The notes: generated by a model not told the origin, from the letters alone. Positions 35,251 through 45,939 are shown, counted from the first letter of the stretch. The stretch: 64,000 nucleotides of DNA from Brevibacillus daliensis (GCF_021245735.1 NZ_JAJISB010000003.1:310001-374000), one strand, 5' to 3'. Made by a program: numbers and translations.

Positions 35251-35766
35251 ATGCCCCGACAATTTTTGTATGCCTTACTGGTATCCCTTGGTTTGTCACT
35301 TACTATTTCAGTTATACCTAATGTAGTGGTAAAGAAAGATTTATCTGCAGACATCCCTACATTTCAAGAAATGCCAAAACAAGTTGTATACACGCATAAT
35401 ATCGTAGACTTACTAGCTTATATGCAAACATATCACAAGGTGAGTCGTGTTGAATGGAAACAGCCTTCCTTACGCATTACCTTACATGTAAAGAATAATA
35501 GTACGAACAATCGAGAGCGAATGTTTAAGGATACGTATGCTATATTGTACCATTGCTTACTTTATACTGAGAATATTGAAAAAATAACTGTCCGATTTTC
35601 TTCCATGTTAAATGAGAATCAGGGTGCTCCGGAATTGGAAATCGAAGCTAATCGAATCAGTGCACAGGAACTGGATAAATGGGAGAAACCTGAGCAAGTA
35701 GAAAATGCAGAAGATTATGTGAAAAAGTTAGGTATAATCCAAATAAGAGAAGCGTCCGGGTTGTAG
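35251..35766 (+). CDS. uncharacterised membrane-anchored or secreted protein
   Basis: A 171-aa protein I do not recognise. Residues 5-25 form a hydrophobic N-terminal segment acting as signal or anchor. The rest is soluble with an alternating pattern (VSRVEWKQPSLRITLHV, then IEKITVRFSS), looking like a small alpha/beta fold. AAAGGAGG lies 8 bases before ATG 35251; the ATG at 35245 is too close to it. It stands directly upstream of hepS. Confidence 0.65.
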   Translation: MPRQFLYALLVSLGLSLTISVIPNVVVKKDLSADIPTFQEMPKQVVYTHNIVDLLAYMQTYHKVSRVEWKQPSLRITLHVKNNSTNNRERMFKDTYAILYHCLLYTENIEKITVRFSSMLNENQGAPELEIEANRISAQELDKWEKPEQVENAEDYVKKLGIIQIREASGL

Positions 35767-35771
35767 TAAAA

Positions 35772-35801
35772 TTATTGTAACCCTAAAAAATATGATATAC
35801 T
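35772..35801 (+). promoter_or_regulatory. extended -10 promoter for the hepS operon
   Basis: TTATTG (35772-35777), an 18-base spacer ending in TGA and TATACT (35796-35801), about 110 bases before hepS. It follows the stop of the preceding gene immediately. Confidence 0.45.
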
Positions 35802-35912
35802 GTATGGCGATAGATACGATTTCCACATTGTGGTGTGAAGATATTGATGAACGGAAACTGTCATGATGGTGGCATGCAAAATAGCTTCAAGGTTGTAGAT
35901 GGAGGAGGCACA

Positions 35913-36746
35913 ATGAGCACAGAACGCACTACACTTTTACAAGAAACGAAAGAGTTGCTCGAAGATCTCAAAAAAATGGCTTCGCACTCGTATATTCAAC
36001 ATTACACAGACATTCCTGCTCTCAAAGAAAATCGACTTGCTCTCTTATATTTTTTCTTGAATGAAAATGGTTTTACCAAGGAGAGAGCTCGTATTCTAAC
36101 CATAGCAACCGGGCTGGTTCAACTGGGTATCGATACACATGAAACGGTTAAGAATCAATACGAAAAAAACAATCTGATTGCAGAGCGGAACAGACAACTT
36201 ACTGTTCTTTCTGGAGATTATTATAGCGCCTTGTATTATCATCTGCTTGCTGACCAGGGTGAAGTTGAAGCCATCCGTACGCTTGCAATGGGTAATCAAA
36301 TGGTTCATGAAACAAAAATGAAGCTCTATTTGGCTGAACGAGATAATAAGATGCCGCTAGAGACCTATCTTTCTTTACGTAAAACAATTGATACGGCCCT
36401 TTATGTAGCCATCGTGAATCAGTACGCGAAAGAAGAGCAAATGAGAGCATTTTGGATTAGCTTGTTTGAACAAACTTCTGCTTTTGAGCAGCTTATGGGA
36501 GAATGGGAGCAACTCGAATGGCAAGATCAATCTCCTGGGCGAATGGTACAATTTTTATTGCAAAAACCAGGAGTTACTTTGGCACTTGTTCTGGATACCA
36601 TTGAAAATAGAGTCATGGACTTATTACAGGTATGCGATCAGCTCCTTAAAAATTGGAAACCAACAGAAAAACAGAGCGATCTGGAGTGGGTAACATCTCG
36701 CTTTACCAATCGTGTGCAACGTTTAAAAAGGGCAGAGGAGATGTAG
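35913..36746 (+). CDS. hepS: heptaprenyl diphosphate synthase component I
   Basis: A 277-aa all-helical small subunit of the two-component heptaprenyl diphosphate synthase. HepS has no DDxxD motif; it pairs with HepT (39925-40890) to set the chain length of the menaquinone side chain. The assignment comes from the HepS-like [15 protein letters not shown] motif and the position directly before menG. GGAGGAGGC precedes ATG 35913. A longer frame from 35835 lacks a ribosome site. It is slightly longer than B. subtilis HepS (251 aa). Confidence 0.88.
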   Translation: MSTERTTLLQETKELLEDLKKMASHSYIQHYTDIPALKENRLALLYFFLNENGFTKERARILTIATGLVQLGIDTHETVKNQYEKNNLIAERNRQLTVLSGDYYSALYYHLLADQGEVEAIRTLAMGNQMVHETKMKLYLAERDNKMPLETYLSLRKTIDTALYVAIVNQYAKEEQMRAFWISLFEQTSAFEQLMGEWEQLEWQDQSPGRMVQFLLQKPGVTLALVLDTIENRVMDLLQVCDQLLKNWKPTEKQSDLEWVTSRFTNRVQRLKRAEEM

Positions 36747-36751
36747 GGATC

Positions 36752-37471
36752 ATGAGTGCGAAAGATACTAGCCCAAAGGCGGAACACGTCCATTCCGTCT
36801 TTGAAAGCATTGCGGATGAATATGACCGCATGAATAATGTTATTAGTTTTGGTAGTCATGGCGCATGGCGAAAATATACAATGCGCCAAATGCAAGTACA
36901 GCCTGGACAAGCATGTCTGGATGTTGCATGCGGTACCTGCGACTGGACGATTAGCCTTGCCAAAAGTGTGGGGGATAGTGGTCGAGCTGTTGGGCTGGAT
37001 TTCAGTCAAAATATGCTTAATGTAGGTGCATATAAGGTAGAGAAGGAAGGACTCTCACAAATCGAGCTAATCAACGCGAATGCGATGAAAATGCCATTTG
37101 AGGATAATACCTTTGATCATGTAACAATAGGCTTTGGACTGAGAAATGTTCCGGATGTGCAAACAGTGCTTAATGAGATGGCTCGAGTGGTGAAGCCGGG
37201 CGGAAAAGTAGTTTGCTTGGAAGTGTCCAAGCCTCCGTTTATGCCATACCGCAAACTATTTTATCTATATTTTTATAAAATGCTACCGTGGGTTGCCAAG
37301 ATGGTTGTAAACAAGTATGAAGAATATGCTTGGTTGCCACAATCTTTAACAAATTTTCCAGATAGCAAAGAATTAGCCAGAATGTTTAAACAAGCGGGCC
37401 TAGATCCCGTGCAGGTTAAGCTGTTTATGGGTGGAGTATCTGCTATGCATATTGGTACAAAACGGTCATGA
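36752..37471 (+). CDS. menG: demethylmenaquinone methyltransferase
   Basis: A 239-aa SAM-dependent methyltransferase for the last step of menaquinone synthesis (UbiE/MenG/MenH family). The SAM-binding [10 protein letters not shown] motif and the LRNVPD and PGGKVVCLE family motifs are present. It starts 5 bases after hepS. Its last residues (TKRS) and stop codon lie inside structured-repeat copy 2, so the C-terminus has been rewritten by the repeat. The functional core is intact. Confidence 0.95.
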   Translation: MSAKDTSPKAEHVHSVFESIADEYDRMNNVISFGSHGAWRKYTMRQMQVQPGQACLDVACGTCDWTISLAKSVGDSGRAVGLDFSQNMLNVGAYKVEKEGLSQIELINANAMKMPFEDNTFDHVTIGFGLRNVPDVQTVLNEMARVVKPGGKVVCLEVSKPPFMPYRKLFYLYFYKMLPWVAKMVVNKYEEYAWLPQSLTNFPDSKELARMFKQAGLDPVQVKLFMGGVSAMHIGTKRS

Positions 37472-37538
37472 CCGTTTTGGTTGGACCGCAAGCGGTCACA
37501 TCCTATTTTATGAAAACCGTCGAGACGGTTTTCACAGG
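37457..37538 (+). repeat. structured dispersed repeat, copy 2
   Basis: About 82 bases with the same order of elements as copy 1 (13199-13279). It has a perfect 20-base palindrome (37459-37478), a GACCGC..GCGGTC arm pair (37484-37497) and an 11-bp stem TGAAAACCGTC/GACGGTTTTCA (37511-37534). It overlaps the 3' end of menG and stands between menG and the UbiA gene. Confidence 0.85.
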
Positions 37539-37584
37539 AAATAAACGTAATTCATTTGCAAAATAGAATGGAAGTGCACGACAA

Positions 37585-38454
37585 ATGGGAATTCAAAAAC
37601 TAAAGATCATCCTGGAAATGATTAAATTTGAGCATAGTATTTTTGCACTACCATTCGCATTCATGGGAGCGGTGCTAGGTAGTTTTGTGGTTAGTGGCAC
37701 ATGGCCAGACTGGATGGATATTTTTTGGGTAACGATTGCTATGGTAGCGGCCAGAAACGCAGCGATGTCGCTTAATCGTTTAATTGATCGTTTTATTGAT
37801 GCAAGAAATCCACGTACTGCCACGAGGGCAATCCCTGCTGGTCTACTTTCAGTGGTTGAAGTTATCGTCTTTATTATTGTTTCATTTGGAATATTATTTT
37901 TTGCTGCGTACAAACTTAATCCGTTAGCAGTAAAATTATTGCCGCTTGCTGTGTTTGTACTTATCCTCTATTCTTACACGAAACGTTTTACTTGGCTCTG
38001 TCATTTTGTACTAGGTATCGCACTTGGATTTGGACCGCTTGGCGGGTGGGTAGCCACGACTGGCATGATTGATGGAACTGCCATGCTACTATTTGTTATC
38101 ATTGTGCTATGGACTGCCGGGTTTGATATCGTGTACGCCTGCCAGGATCACGAATTTGATGTGGATGAAGGTTTACATTCCATTCCGAGTAGATTCGGGA
38201 TAAGGAACGCTCTTATTATTGCACGTGTTTGTCATGCGATTACCGTGATTGGATTTTTCGCACTATATGCCACAACAAATCTATCAATCTGGTTCTTGAT
38301 CGGCATTATTGTGGCAACACTAATACTAATCTACGAACATCGTCTAGTGAAACCAAATGATTTATCTAAGCTAGATGTTGCCTTTTTTACCATGAATGGA
38401 ATACTAAGTGTAGTTGTATTTATTTTTACTATGCTGGATTTGGTGATTACATGA
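37585..38454 (+). CDS. mqnP: UbiA-family prenyltransferase (MqnP-like)
   Basis: A 289-aa membrane prenyltransferase with about eight transmembrane segments. The two Asp-rich motifs of the family are the first in NRLIDRFIDARNPRTATR and the second in ACQDHEFDVDEGLHS. The classic MenA is also UbiA-type, but proximity to UbiX and MqnA suggests the futalosine-pathway enzyme MqnP, which prenylates 1,4-dihydroxy-6-naphthoate. The family assignment is firm; the pathway assignment is inference. It overlaps the ubiX start by 4 bases. Confidence 0.82.
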   Translation: MGIQKLKIILEMIKFEHSIFALPFAFMGAVLGSFVVSGTWPDWMDIFWVTIAMVAARNAAMSLNRLIDRFIDARNPRTATRAIPAGLLSVVEVIVFIIVSFGILFFAAYKLNPLAVKLLPLAVFVLILYSYTKRFTWLCHFVLGIALGFGPLGGWVATTGMIDGTAMLLFVIIVLWTAGFDIVYACQDHEFDVDEGLHSIPSRFGIRNALIIARVCHAITVIGFFALYATTNLSIWFLIGIIVATLILIYEHRLVKPNDLSKLDVAFFTMNGILSVVVFIFTMLDLVIT

Positions 38455-39062
38455 AAAAAATGAGATTAGGTGTTGGAATAACAGGCGCAAGTGGTGCGAT
38501 ATACGGAATCCGTCTTGTGGAAGAGTTGCTTCGAGCAGGTCATCTGGTCCACCTGATGGTTACAGAAGCAGGGTGGCAAGTCTTTCATGATGAGCTAGAC
38601 TTGGCACCTGACGTTACAGAACGCGAAACATTCTTGCAAGAGTACTTTGCACCACAAAATCAAGGAGAACTTCATTACTGGACACTTCGGAATTTTAATT
38701 GTCCGATGGCTAGCGGTTCCTATCAGAGTGACGGGATGATCATCGTCCCTTGCTCAATGGGTACTTTATCAGGGATTGCCCATGGTGCTTCGGGTAATCT
38801 GATGGAAAGATGCGCTGATGTAATGATTAAGGAGGGGCGTAAACTAGTGCTTGTCCCAAGGGAGACGCCTTTAAATGCCTTGCACTTGGAAAACATGCTG
38901 AAGCTTAGTCAACTAGGCGTTAGAATCCTACCAGCCATGCCAGGTTTTTATCAAAGACCTCAAACATTGGAGGATGTCGTTAACTTTGTCGTTGGAAAGG
39001 CGCTCGATTCGTTGCAAGTGCCTAATCAGATGTTTAGAAGATGGGGGGATCACCTTGAGTAA
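38451..39062 (+). CDS. ubiX: UbiX-type flavin prenyltransferase
   Basis: A 203-aa FMN prenyltransferase that makes the prenylated-FMN cofactor of UbiD-type decarboxylases. It has GITGASGAIYG at the N-terminus, the CSMGTLSGIAHG block and VPRETPL near the C-terminus, all typical. ATGA overlaps the previous stop. In the futalosine pathway a UbiX/UbiD pair has been proposed for a decarboxylation step. No UbiD partner is in this window. Confidence 0.9.
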   Translation: MKKMRLGVGITGASGAIYGIRLVEELLRAGHLVHLMVTEAGWQVFHDELDLAPDVTERETFLQEYFAPQNQGELHYWTLRNFNCPMASGSYQSDGMIIVPCSMGTLSGIAHGASGNLMERCADVMIKEGRKLVLVPRETPLNALHLENMLKLSQLGVRILPAMPGFYQRPQTLEDVVNFVVGKALDSLQVPNQMFRRWGDHLE

Positions 39063-39915
39063 AAAGAGACTTCAAGTCGGTCAAATATCCTATACGAATA
39101 CCCTTCCCGTTTATTATTATGTACAGACTGAAAAATTTATCAATAAAGCTGATATCATTCAACAGTATCCGGCTCAATTAAATGATGCAATGGCAGAAGG
39201 AAAGATTGATGTAGGACCAATCTCTTCTTTTAGCTATGCGGAACATGCAGAAGAGTATGTTCTTATGCCAGATATATGTGTTGGAGCCAAAGGCCCGGTT
39301 AACTCTATCTTTCTATTTAGTAAAAAGTCGATTGAGAAATTAGACCAAGCAAAAATTGCTTTGACGAATACCTCTGCAACTTCTGTTAATCTACTAAAGA
39401 TCCTATTGCAGAAATGTAAGGGTTTATCTCCATCCTATACAGTTATGAGACCCGTATTATCAGAGATGATGGTGGAACACGATGCTGCTTTACTAATTGG
39501 CGATGAAGCTATTGTGGCTAAGCGCTCCGATCATGGGTATTTCGTCTATGATCTTGGACAATTGTGGTATGAAGAGACAGGTTATCCAATGACCTTTGCT
39601 GTTTGGGCTATTCGCCGTGATGCGCTTGAACAACATGAAGAATTGCTTAGCGAACTGCATCATCAGTTTGTTCTTAGCAAGAATAAGAGCCAACGGGACT
39701 TCACGGAAGTGGTGGAGTACACAGTTAAACATTTTGGCGCGGACACAGACTTTTGGCATGGATATTACTCGGGCTTGATTCATGACTTCACAAGCGAGCA
39801 AATCGCTGGGTTAGAGCATTATTATGCCTACGCGGCTGAGTTAGGTTTATTGCCAAAACCGGTAAAGGTAACATTTTGGCCTGCAGACAGCTACACTACT
39901 ACGTCAATGAATTAG
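39055..39915 (+). CDS. mqnA: chorismate dehydratase MqnA
   Basis: A 286-aa member of the MqnA/MqnD fold (periplasmic-binding-like). It starts GQISYTNTLPVYYYV and has the GPISSFSYAEHAE block. MqnA removes water from chorismate to give 3-enolpyruvylbenzoate, the first step of futalosine-route menaquinone synthesis. The TTG start at 39055 has GGGGGG upstream; the longer frame from 38974 overlaps ubiX heavily. The overlap with ubiX is 8 bases. Chorismate is supplied by the aro genes encoded a few kb downstream. Confidence 0.88.
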   Translation: MSKKRLQVGQISYTNTLPVYYYVQTEKFINKADIIQQYPAQLNDAMAEGKIDVGPISSFSYAEHAEEYVLMPDICVGAKGPVNSIFLFSKKSIEKLDQAKIALTNTSATSVNLLKILLQKCKGLSPSYTVMRPVLSEMMVEHDAALLIGDEAIVAKRSDHGYFVYDLGQLWYEETGYPMTFAVWAIRRDALEQHEELLSELHHQFVLSKNKSQRDFTEVVEYTVKHFGADTDFWHGYYSGLIHDFTSEQIAGLEHYYAYAAELGLLPKPVKVTFWPADSYTTTSMN

Positions 39916-39924
39916 GTGAATGGA

Positions 39925-40890
39925 ATGAATTTGGTTGATATTTATATGCAAGTTAAGAGCGATGTTTCATACATCGAACGGGAACTGGAAAAGTCAATTG
40001 ATCCAGATTCCCGAGAGCTATATCAATCCTCCACACATTTAATGAAGGCAGGCGGAAAACGAATCCGCCCTGTCTTTGTGTTGTTAGCGGGAAAGATGGG
40101 GGAGTATGACGTGAAGCAATTAGCTCATGTGGCTGTACCTCTAGAATTAATTCACATGGCTACTTTGGTTCACGATGATGTGGTAGATGATGCACATAAA
40201 CGACGTGGTAGAGATACAGTACGTACGAAATGGGACAATAAAACTGCCATGTACACGGGTAATTATGTTTTGGCAAGAGCCCTTACCATTATCACGAAAT
40301 TGCCTAATCCACTGATTCATCGCATTATGTCGAATGCTATCTTGGAGATGTGTAAAGGCGAGATTGCACAAGTTCGTGACCTACATAACTGGGATCAAGG
40401 ATTACGCAATTATTTGCGTAGAATCAAGAGAAAGACGGCTTTGCTTATCGCGATTAGTTGTCAGTTGGGAGCAGTTGCTTCCAATGCTTCTACTGATGTT
40501 GTTCGACGTATGTACCAATTTGGCTATAATGTTGGTATGGCTTTTCAGATTACGGATGACATTTTAGACTTTACAGGTACGGAAAAACAATTGGGAAAAC
40601 CTGCTGGAAGCGACTTGCGTCAAGGAAATGTCACACTGCCAGCTTTATACTCAGCATATGCAGGAAGTACAAGAAGCACCTTCCAGGATTGGATTCGTAC
40701 CGGTGAAATATATTCACGTACAGAGGATGCGATTACTCTCATTCATCAAGGAGAAGGTCTAGCGTACTCTCAAGAGTTGGCGGAACGATACCTGGCTCGT
40801 GCGAAAGCTGCATTGGTTGATTTACCAGATTCATCGGCTAAGAAATCAATGTTGCAGATTGCCGATTATATCGGGGGCCGTAAGTTTTAG
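39925..40890 (+). CDS. hepT: heptaprenyl diphosphate synthase component II
   Basis: A 321-aa trans-prenyltransferase with the first Asp-rich motif HDDVVDDAHKRRG and the second ITDDILDF. It elongates the isoprenoid side chain together with HepS. Length matches B. subtilis HepT (320 aa). ATG 39925 has AGGTGA 5 bases upstream; GTG 39916 is less likely. It closes the hepS-menG-ubiA-ubiX-mqnA-hepT operon and a terminator follows. Confidence 0.95.
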   Translation: MNLVDIYMQVKSDVSYIERELEKSIDPDSRELYQSSTHLMKAGGKRIRPVFVLLAGKMGEYDVKQLAHVAVPLELIHMATLVHDDVVDDAHKRRGRDTVRTKWDNKTAMYTGNYVLARALTIITKLPNPLIHRIMSNAILEMCKGEIAQVRDLHNWDQGLRNYLRRIKRKTALLIAISCQLGAVASNASTDVVRRMYQFGYNVGMAFQITDDILDFTGTEKQLGKPAGSDLRQGNVTLPALYSAYAGSTRSTFQDWIRTGEIYSRTEDAITLIHQGEGLAYSQELAERYLARAKAALVDLPDSSAKKSMLQIADYIGGRKF

Positions 40891-40904
40891 ATGACAACGA
40901 TCTA

Positions 40905-40942
40905 TCAAAAAACCACTCTCATAAAGGAGATGTGGTTTTTTT
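40905..40942 (+). terminator. rho-independent terminator after hepT
   Basis: AAAAAACCAC pairs with GTGGTTTTTT, with an inner TCTC/GAGA stem and a T tract. Confidence 0.9.
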
Positions 40943-40984
40943 GTGAATAGAAAGAAGGGATTGAAGTTTCTTGCAATTCGGTTA

Positions 40985-41013
40985 TTGCTTGTACTCTCTG
41001 GTTTTGATAAAAT
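40985..41013 (+). promoter_or_regulatory. sigma-A promoter for ndk
   Basis: TTGCTT (40985-40990), a 17-base spacer and TAAAAT (41008-41013), 59 bases before the ndk start. Confidence 0.55.
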
Positions 41014-41072
41014 TTTGATGTTACAGGTAAATAGTAGTGCAAATCTTAGTAGGTATTATGGAGGGCATTAGA

Positions 41073-41516
41073 ATGGAAAAAACTTTTATCATGGTAAAGC
41101 CAGATGGTGTACAACGCAATCTTGTGGGAGAAATCGTTTCTCGTTTTGAGAAAAAGGGCTTTACTTTGGTTGGCGCAAAAATAATGAACGTAAGTAAAGA
41201 ACTCGCTGAACAGCACTATGCTGAACATAAAGAGCGTCCTTTCTTTGGGGAATTGGTTGATTTCATCACTTCTGGACCAGTTTTCGCTATGGTTTGGGAA
41301 GGTAACAATGTAATCACAACGGCTCGCACGATGATGGGTAAAACAAATCCTGTTGATGCAGCACCTGGTACAATTCGTGGTGATTATGCAGTATCTGTTG
41401 GCATGAACATTATTCACGGTTCTGATTCTCCAGAGAGCGCAGAGCGTGAAATTGGTCTTTGGTTTGCTACTAACGAAATCGCTTCCATTGAAAAAACGAT
41501 TCAACGCTGGATCTAA
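41073..41516 (+). CDS. ndk: nucleoside diphosphate kinase
   Basis: A 147-aa enzyme equilibrating nucleoside di- and triphosphates through a phosphohistidine. The active-site histidine is in NIIHGSDS, and the start [12 protein letters not shown] is typical. Length equals the family norm (about 148 aa). GGAGGGC precedes ATG 41073. A 159-aa frame on the opposite strand is a shadow. Confidence 0.98.
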   Translation: MEKTFIMVKPDGVQRNLVGEIVSRFEKKGFTLVGAKIMNVSKELAEQHYAEHKERPFFGELVDFITSGPVFAMVWEGNNVITTARTMMGKTNPVDAAPGTIRGDYAVSVGMNIIHGSDSPESAEREIGLWFATNEIASIEKTIQRWI

Positions 41517-41527
41517 TAAGAGCACAC

Positions 41528-41576
41528 AAGAGGTATATCGCTAACCGTAACAGGTTAAGTGTTATACCTCTTTTTT
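41528..41576 (+). terminator. rho-independent terminator after ndk
   Basis: AAGAGGTATA (41528-41537) pairs with TATACCTCTT (41563-41572), with an inner TAACC/GGTTA stem, and a T tract follows. Confidence 0.9.
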
Positions 41577-42937
<1,361 letters not shown>

Positions 42938-42960
42938 AAACGACGATGTATAGGAAAGGG

Positions 42961-43007
42961 GCTTCCTTTGAAAAATAGGAATATAAAACTTTTCCAATCA
43001 AAGGAGC
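42961..43007 (+). promoter_or_regulatory. hairpin that can sequester the ribosome site of the 51-aa ORF
   Basis: GCTTCCTTTGA (42961-42971) can pair with TCAAAGGAGC (42998-43007), leaving one bulged base. The second arm contains AAAGGAG, the ribosome site of the ORF starting at 43014. Pairing would hide it. Confidence 0.55.
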
Positions 43008-43013
43008 TCTTTC

Positions 43014-43169
43014 ATGGACAAGTCTAAAGCGATTGAAGCATATCGTCACGGGTTGATTAGTATAAAGGAATGCAGTCAGATTATTGGAATGGAAACCAGA
43101 TTTATGGAGACCGTAAACAATCTGTACGAGCAGGAAAAAAACAGAGTGACTAAAGTAAAATCAGTATAA
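43014..43169 (+). CDS. unknown small protein, 51 aa
   Basis: An unrecognised short gene with ATG 43014 eight bases after AAAGGAG and a stop at 43169. The product is helical and highly charged, with pattern KAIEAYRHGLISIKECSQII in its first half. That half could form a small helix-turn-helix-like fold. No membrane segment or secretion signal is present. It lies between cheR and aroC with its own hairpin upstream. Role unknown. Confidence 0.6.
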   Translation: MDKSKAIEAYRHGLISIKECSQIIGMETRFMETVNNLYEQEKNRVTKVKSV

Positions 43170-43187
43170 TCTGATGTACATGTAAGG

Positions 43188-43220
43188 TGCTTCTCATGAA
43201 TGTGGGAAGCATTTTATCTT
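43188..43220 (+). terminator. weak terminator-like hairpin
   Basis: TGCTTCTC (43188-43195) pairs with GGGAAGCA (43204-43211), followed by a broken T tract. Confidence 0.45.
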
Positions 43221-43298
43221 TCATCCATTTTCTTATTTTGTATTGTATGATATTATAACGCTTAAAAGTGTTAAAGGATTGGATTGGAGGAGACGAGA

Positions 43299-44462
43299 TT
43301 GAGATATATAACAGCAGGTGAATCACACGGTCCCCAACTAACGGCAATTATAGAGGGGGTACCAAGTAACGTTCCTTTTTCATTTGACGAAATAAATAAA
43401 CAATTAGAGCGTCGACAAAAAGGTCATGGTCGTGGTCGCCGGATGCAAATCGAGAAAGATACTGCTAAAATTGTGTCTGGTGTTCGACATGGATTTACAA
43501 CAGGTGCTCCAATTACGCTCGTAGTTGAAAATAATGATTGGACACACTGGCAAAAAATTATGGGTGCCGAACCAATACCTGAGGAAGACGAAGCACGTCG
43601 CCGTGTGTCTCGCCCTCGTCCTGGACATGCTGACTTAAATGGAGCGATCAAATATCATCAGCGTGATATGCGTAACATTTTGGAGCGTTCCAGTGCCAGG
43701 GAAACAACGATGCGTGTTGCCGTTGGAGCTGTTGCACGCATTCTATTAGAGCAATTTGGTATTCGTGTAGCTGGACGCGTGAAGCAAATTGGCGAAGTGA
43801 TCGCTCGGGATCGTGAGCTCTCACTATCCGAACTCATAGAAATTACGGAAGCATCACCAGTGCGCTGCGTTGATCCGATTGCAGAGAAAAAGATGATGGA
43901 ACTAATTGATAAAGCGAAGGAAGATGGAGATTCGCTAGGTGGTATTGTCGAAGTAGTGGTAGAAGGTGTACCGACTGGGTTAGGAAGCCATGTTCAATGG
44001 GATCGAAAACTGGATAGTCGACTGGCCCAAGCGATAGTAAGCATCCAAGCCTTTAAAGGTGTAGAAATTGGAATTGGCTTTGAAGCAGCAGGTCTTCCTG
44101 GTTCACAGGTTCATGATGAAATTGTCTGGAATAAAGAATCAGGCTATAGCCGAACTACCAATCGTGCAGGCGGTTTGGAAGGCGGTATGACGACTGGAAT
44201 GCCGATTGTTGTTCGTGGCGTGATGAAACCAATCCCTACCTTGTACAAACCATTGATGAGTGTGGATATTGATACAAAAGAAGCATTTACCGCTCAGATA
44301 GAGCGTTCTGATAGTTGTGCGGTACCAGCTGCTAGCGTGGTGGCGGAAGCGGTCGTAGCGTGGGAAATTGCTTGTGCCATGTGTGAGAAATTCCCTTCAG
44401 ATGCCTTGGAAGATATGATTGCTAACGTAAAGGACTATCGGGCATATACGGAGAGCTTTTAA
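43299..44462 (+). CDS. aroC: chorismate synthase
   Basis: A 387-aa FMN-dependent enzyme making chorismate from EPSP, called aroF in B. subtilis. The start [13 protein letters not shown] is the family signature, followed by [16 protein letters not shown] and [12 protein letters not shown]. The TTG start at 43299 lies 6 bases after GGAGGAG. It begins the aromatic supraoperon and its stop overlaps the aroB start by one base. Confidence 0.97.
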   Translation: MRYITAGESHGPQLTAIIEGVPSNVPFSFDEINKQLERRQKGHGRGRRMQIEKDTAKIVSGVRHGFTTGAPITLVVENNDWTHWQKIMGAEPIPEEDEARRRVSRPRPGHADLNGAIKYHQRDMRNILERSSARETTMRVAVGAVARILLEQFGIRVAGRVKQIGEVIARDRELSLSELIEITEASPVRCVDPIAEKKMMELIDKAKEDGDSLGGIVEVVVEGVPTGLGSHVQWDRKLDSRLAQAIVSIQAFKGVEIGIGFEAAGLPGSQVHDEIVWNKESGYSRTTNRAGGLEGGMTTGMPIVVRGVMKPIPTLYKPLMSVDIDTKEAFTAQIERSDSCAVPAASVVAEAVVAWEIACAMCEKFPSDALEDMIANVKDYRAYTESF

Positions 44463-45571
44463 TGAATACCAAACAAGTAACGGTCGAGTTGGGTGAGAGA
44501 ACCTACCAGATTTTAATTGGTTCTGGGCTTTTGGAAGAAGTAACCACGCACATACAGCAAGTTGGAATAAAAGGTACCCAAAAGCTTTTTATCGTAACTG
44601 ATACAAATGTTGCTCCGTACTATTTAGAAAAAATCAAGGCACAGCTTGCGGATGGCGGCTATCAGGTTGCTACATTTATCGTTTCAGCTGGGGAAAAGGC
44701 AAAGCAGTTTGCAGTTTACGAAGAAGTGATGACAGCTGCCATAGAAGCAAAATTAGATCGAAAATCAGTGGTGTTAGCACTTGGAGGCGGGGTAGTTGGT
44801 GATCTGGCGGGATTTGTCGCAGCTACCTACATGCGAGGAATCAGCTTCATTCAGATTCCAACTACTTTGCTCGCCCATGACAGCTCTGTCGGAGGAAAGG
44901 TAGCTATTAACCACAGGTTAGGTAAGAACTTGGTAGGGGCCTTTCATCAGCCATTGCTGGTTTTATACGATGTCTCTACGCTTACGTCCTTACCAAAACG
45001 TGAAATTGCAGCTGGATTTGCAGAAATTATTAAGCATGGATTGATTTCAGACGAAGGCTTTGTACGCTGGTTGGAAGAACATGCGGACGAGCTTAAGCAA
45101 CTACATCCTGAATTATTGGCAGAGGCCATTTATCGTGGATGTGCTGTTAAGACAAATGTAGTCTCTGAGGATGAGACAGAGCAAGGGATACGTGCGATTT
45201 TGAACCTAGGTCATACCTTTGGACATGCGTTTGAAGCTTTGTGCGGCTATCAGGAGCTAAATCATGGAGAGGCAATTTCTGTTGGGATGGTCCTTGCTGC
45301 TCGGTTTGCAGAGCAGGAACATCTGGCACCACAGGGTGTAGCTAAACGAACGAGCAGTGTCCTCAGTATGTTTGATCTACCAGTCAGCTGGCCAAAAGAA
45401 ATGAATCCAGATAATGTATTAGAAGTAATGGAAAGAGATAAGAAGGGCGTTGCCGGTCAGATCAACCTTATACTTCCGACATCAATCGGTCATGTTCAGA
45501 TTGTTCCCGGGATAGCTATAGAAAAACTACAGAAGTTTTTAAGAGACGAGTGGGAGGAATCGAAGAAATGA
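44462..45571 (+). CDS. aroB: 3-dehydroquinate synthase
   Basis: A 369-aa NAD- and metal-dependent enzyme for the second step of the shikimate pathway. GGGVVGDLAGFVAATYMRG is the NAD/substrate signature, followed by DSSVGGKVAIN, KNLVGAFHQP and the metal-binding NLGHTFGHAFE. It starts at the last base of the aroC stop, and its own end overlaps aroH by 4 bases. Confidence 0.97.
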   Translation: MNTKQVTVELGERTYQILIGSGLLEEVTTHIQQVGIKGTQKLFIVTDTNVAPYYLEKIKAQLADGGYQVATFIVSAGEKAKQFAVYEEVMTAAIEAKLDRKSVVLALGGGVVGDLAGFVAATYMRGISFIQIPTTLLAHDSSVGGKVAINHRLGKNLVGAFHQPLLVLYDVSTLTSLPKREIAAGFAEIIKHGLISDEGFVRWLEEHADELKQLHPELLAEAIYRGCAVKTNVVSEDETEQGIRAILNLGHTFGHAFEALCGYQELNHGEAISVGMVLAARFAEQEHLAPQGVAKRTSSVLSMFDLPVSWPKEMNPDNVLEVMERDKKGVAGQINLILPTSIGHVQIVPGIAIEKLQKFLRDEWEESKK

Positions 45572-45939
45572 TGATGGTGAGGGGTGTTCGGGGAGCTATT
45601 ACAGTAAATCATAATGAGAAGAATGAGATGTTAGAAGCCACCTCGGAAATGTTACAAGAGATCATGAAACGCAATCAATTAGACGCTGATGATATTGCAA
45701 GTGCAATCATCACGGTAACGGATGATCTGGATGCTGTTTTCCCAGCTCAGGCTGCGCGTGACACATTGAAATGGGAACATGTTCCTCTGATGTGTGCCAA
45801 AGAAATTTCAATACCTGGGAGCCTGCAAAAGTGTATTCGCGTCATGCTACACGTCAATACAACAAAGAGCCCGCAAGAGATTCAGCACGTTTTCTTACGT
45901 GATGCTGTGCGATTACGCCCTGATCTGGTAAAAGAATAG
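45568..45939 (+). CDS. aroH: chorismate mutase, AroH type
   Basis: A 123-aa monofunctional chorismate mutase of the trimeric AroH class. VRGVRGAITV opens the sequence and KCIRVMLHVNT with LRDAVRLRPDL close it, matching B. subtilis AroH. It converts chorismate to prephenate. GGGAGGAATC precedes the start, and ATGA overlaps aroB. A neighbouring ATG at 45571 is equally possible as start. Confidence 0.95.
   Translation: MMMVRGVRGAITVNHNEKNEMLEATSEMLQEIMKRNQLDADDIASAIITVTDDLDAVFPAQAARDTLKWEHVPLMCAKEISIPGSLQKCIRVMLHVNTTKSPQEIQHVFLRDAVRLRPDLVKE

Noticed and set aside
41046-41525. 159-codon minus-strand frame over ndk
   Set aside because: A shadow of ndk. The plus-strand reading has a complete active site and ribosome site.
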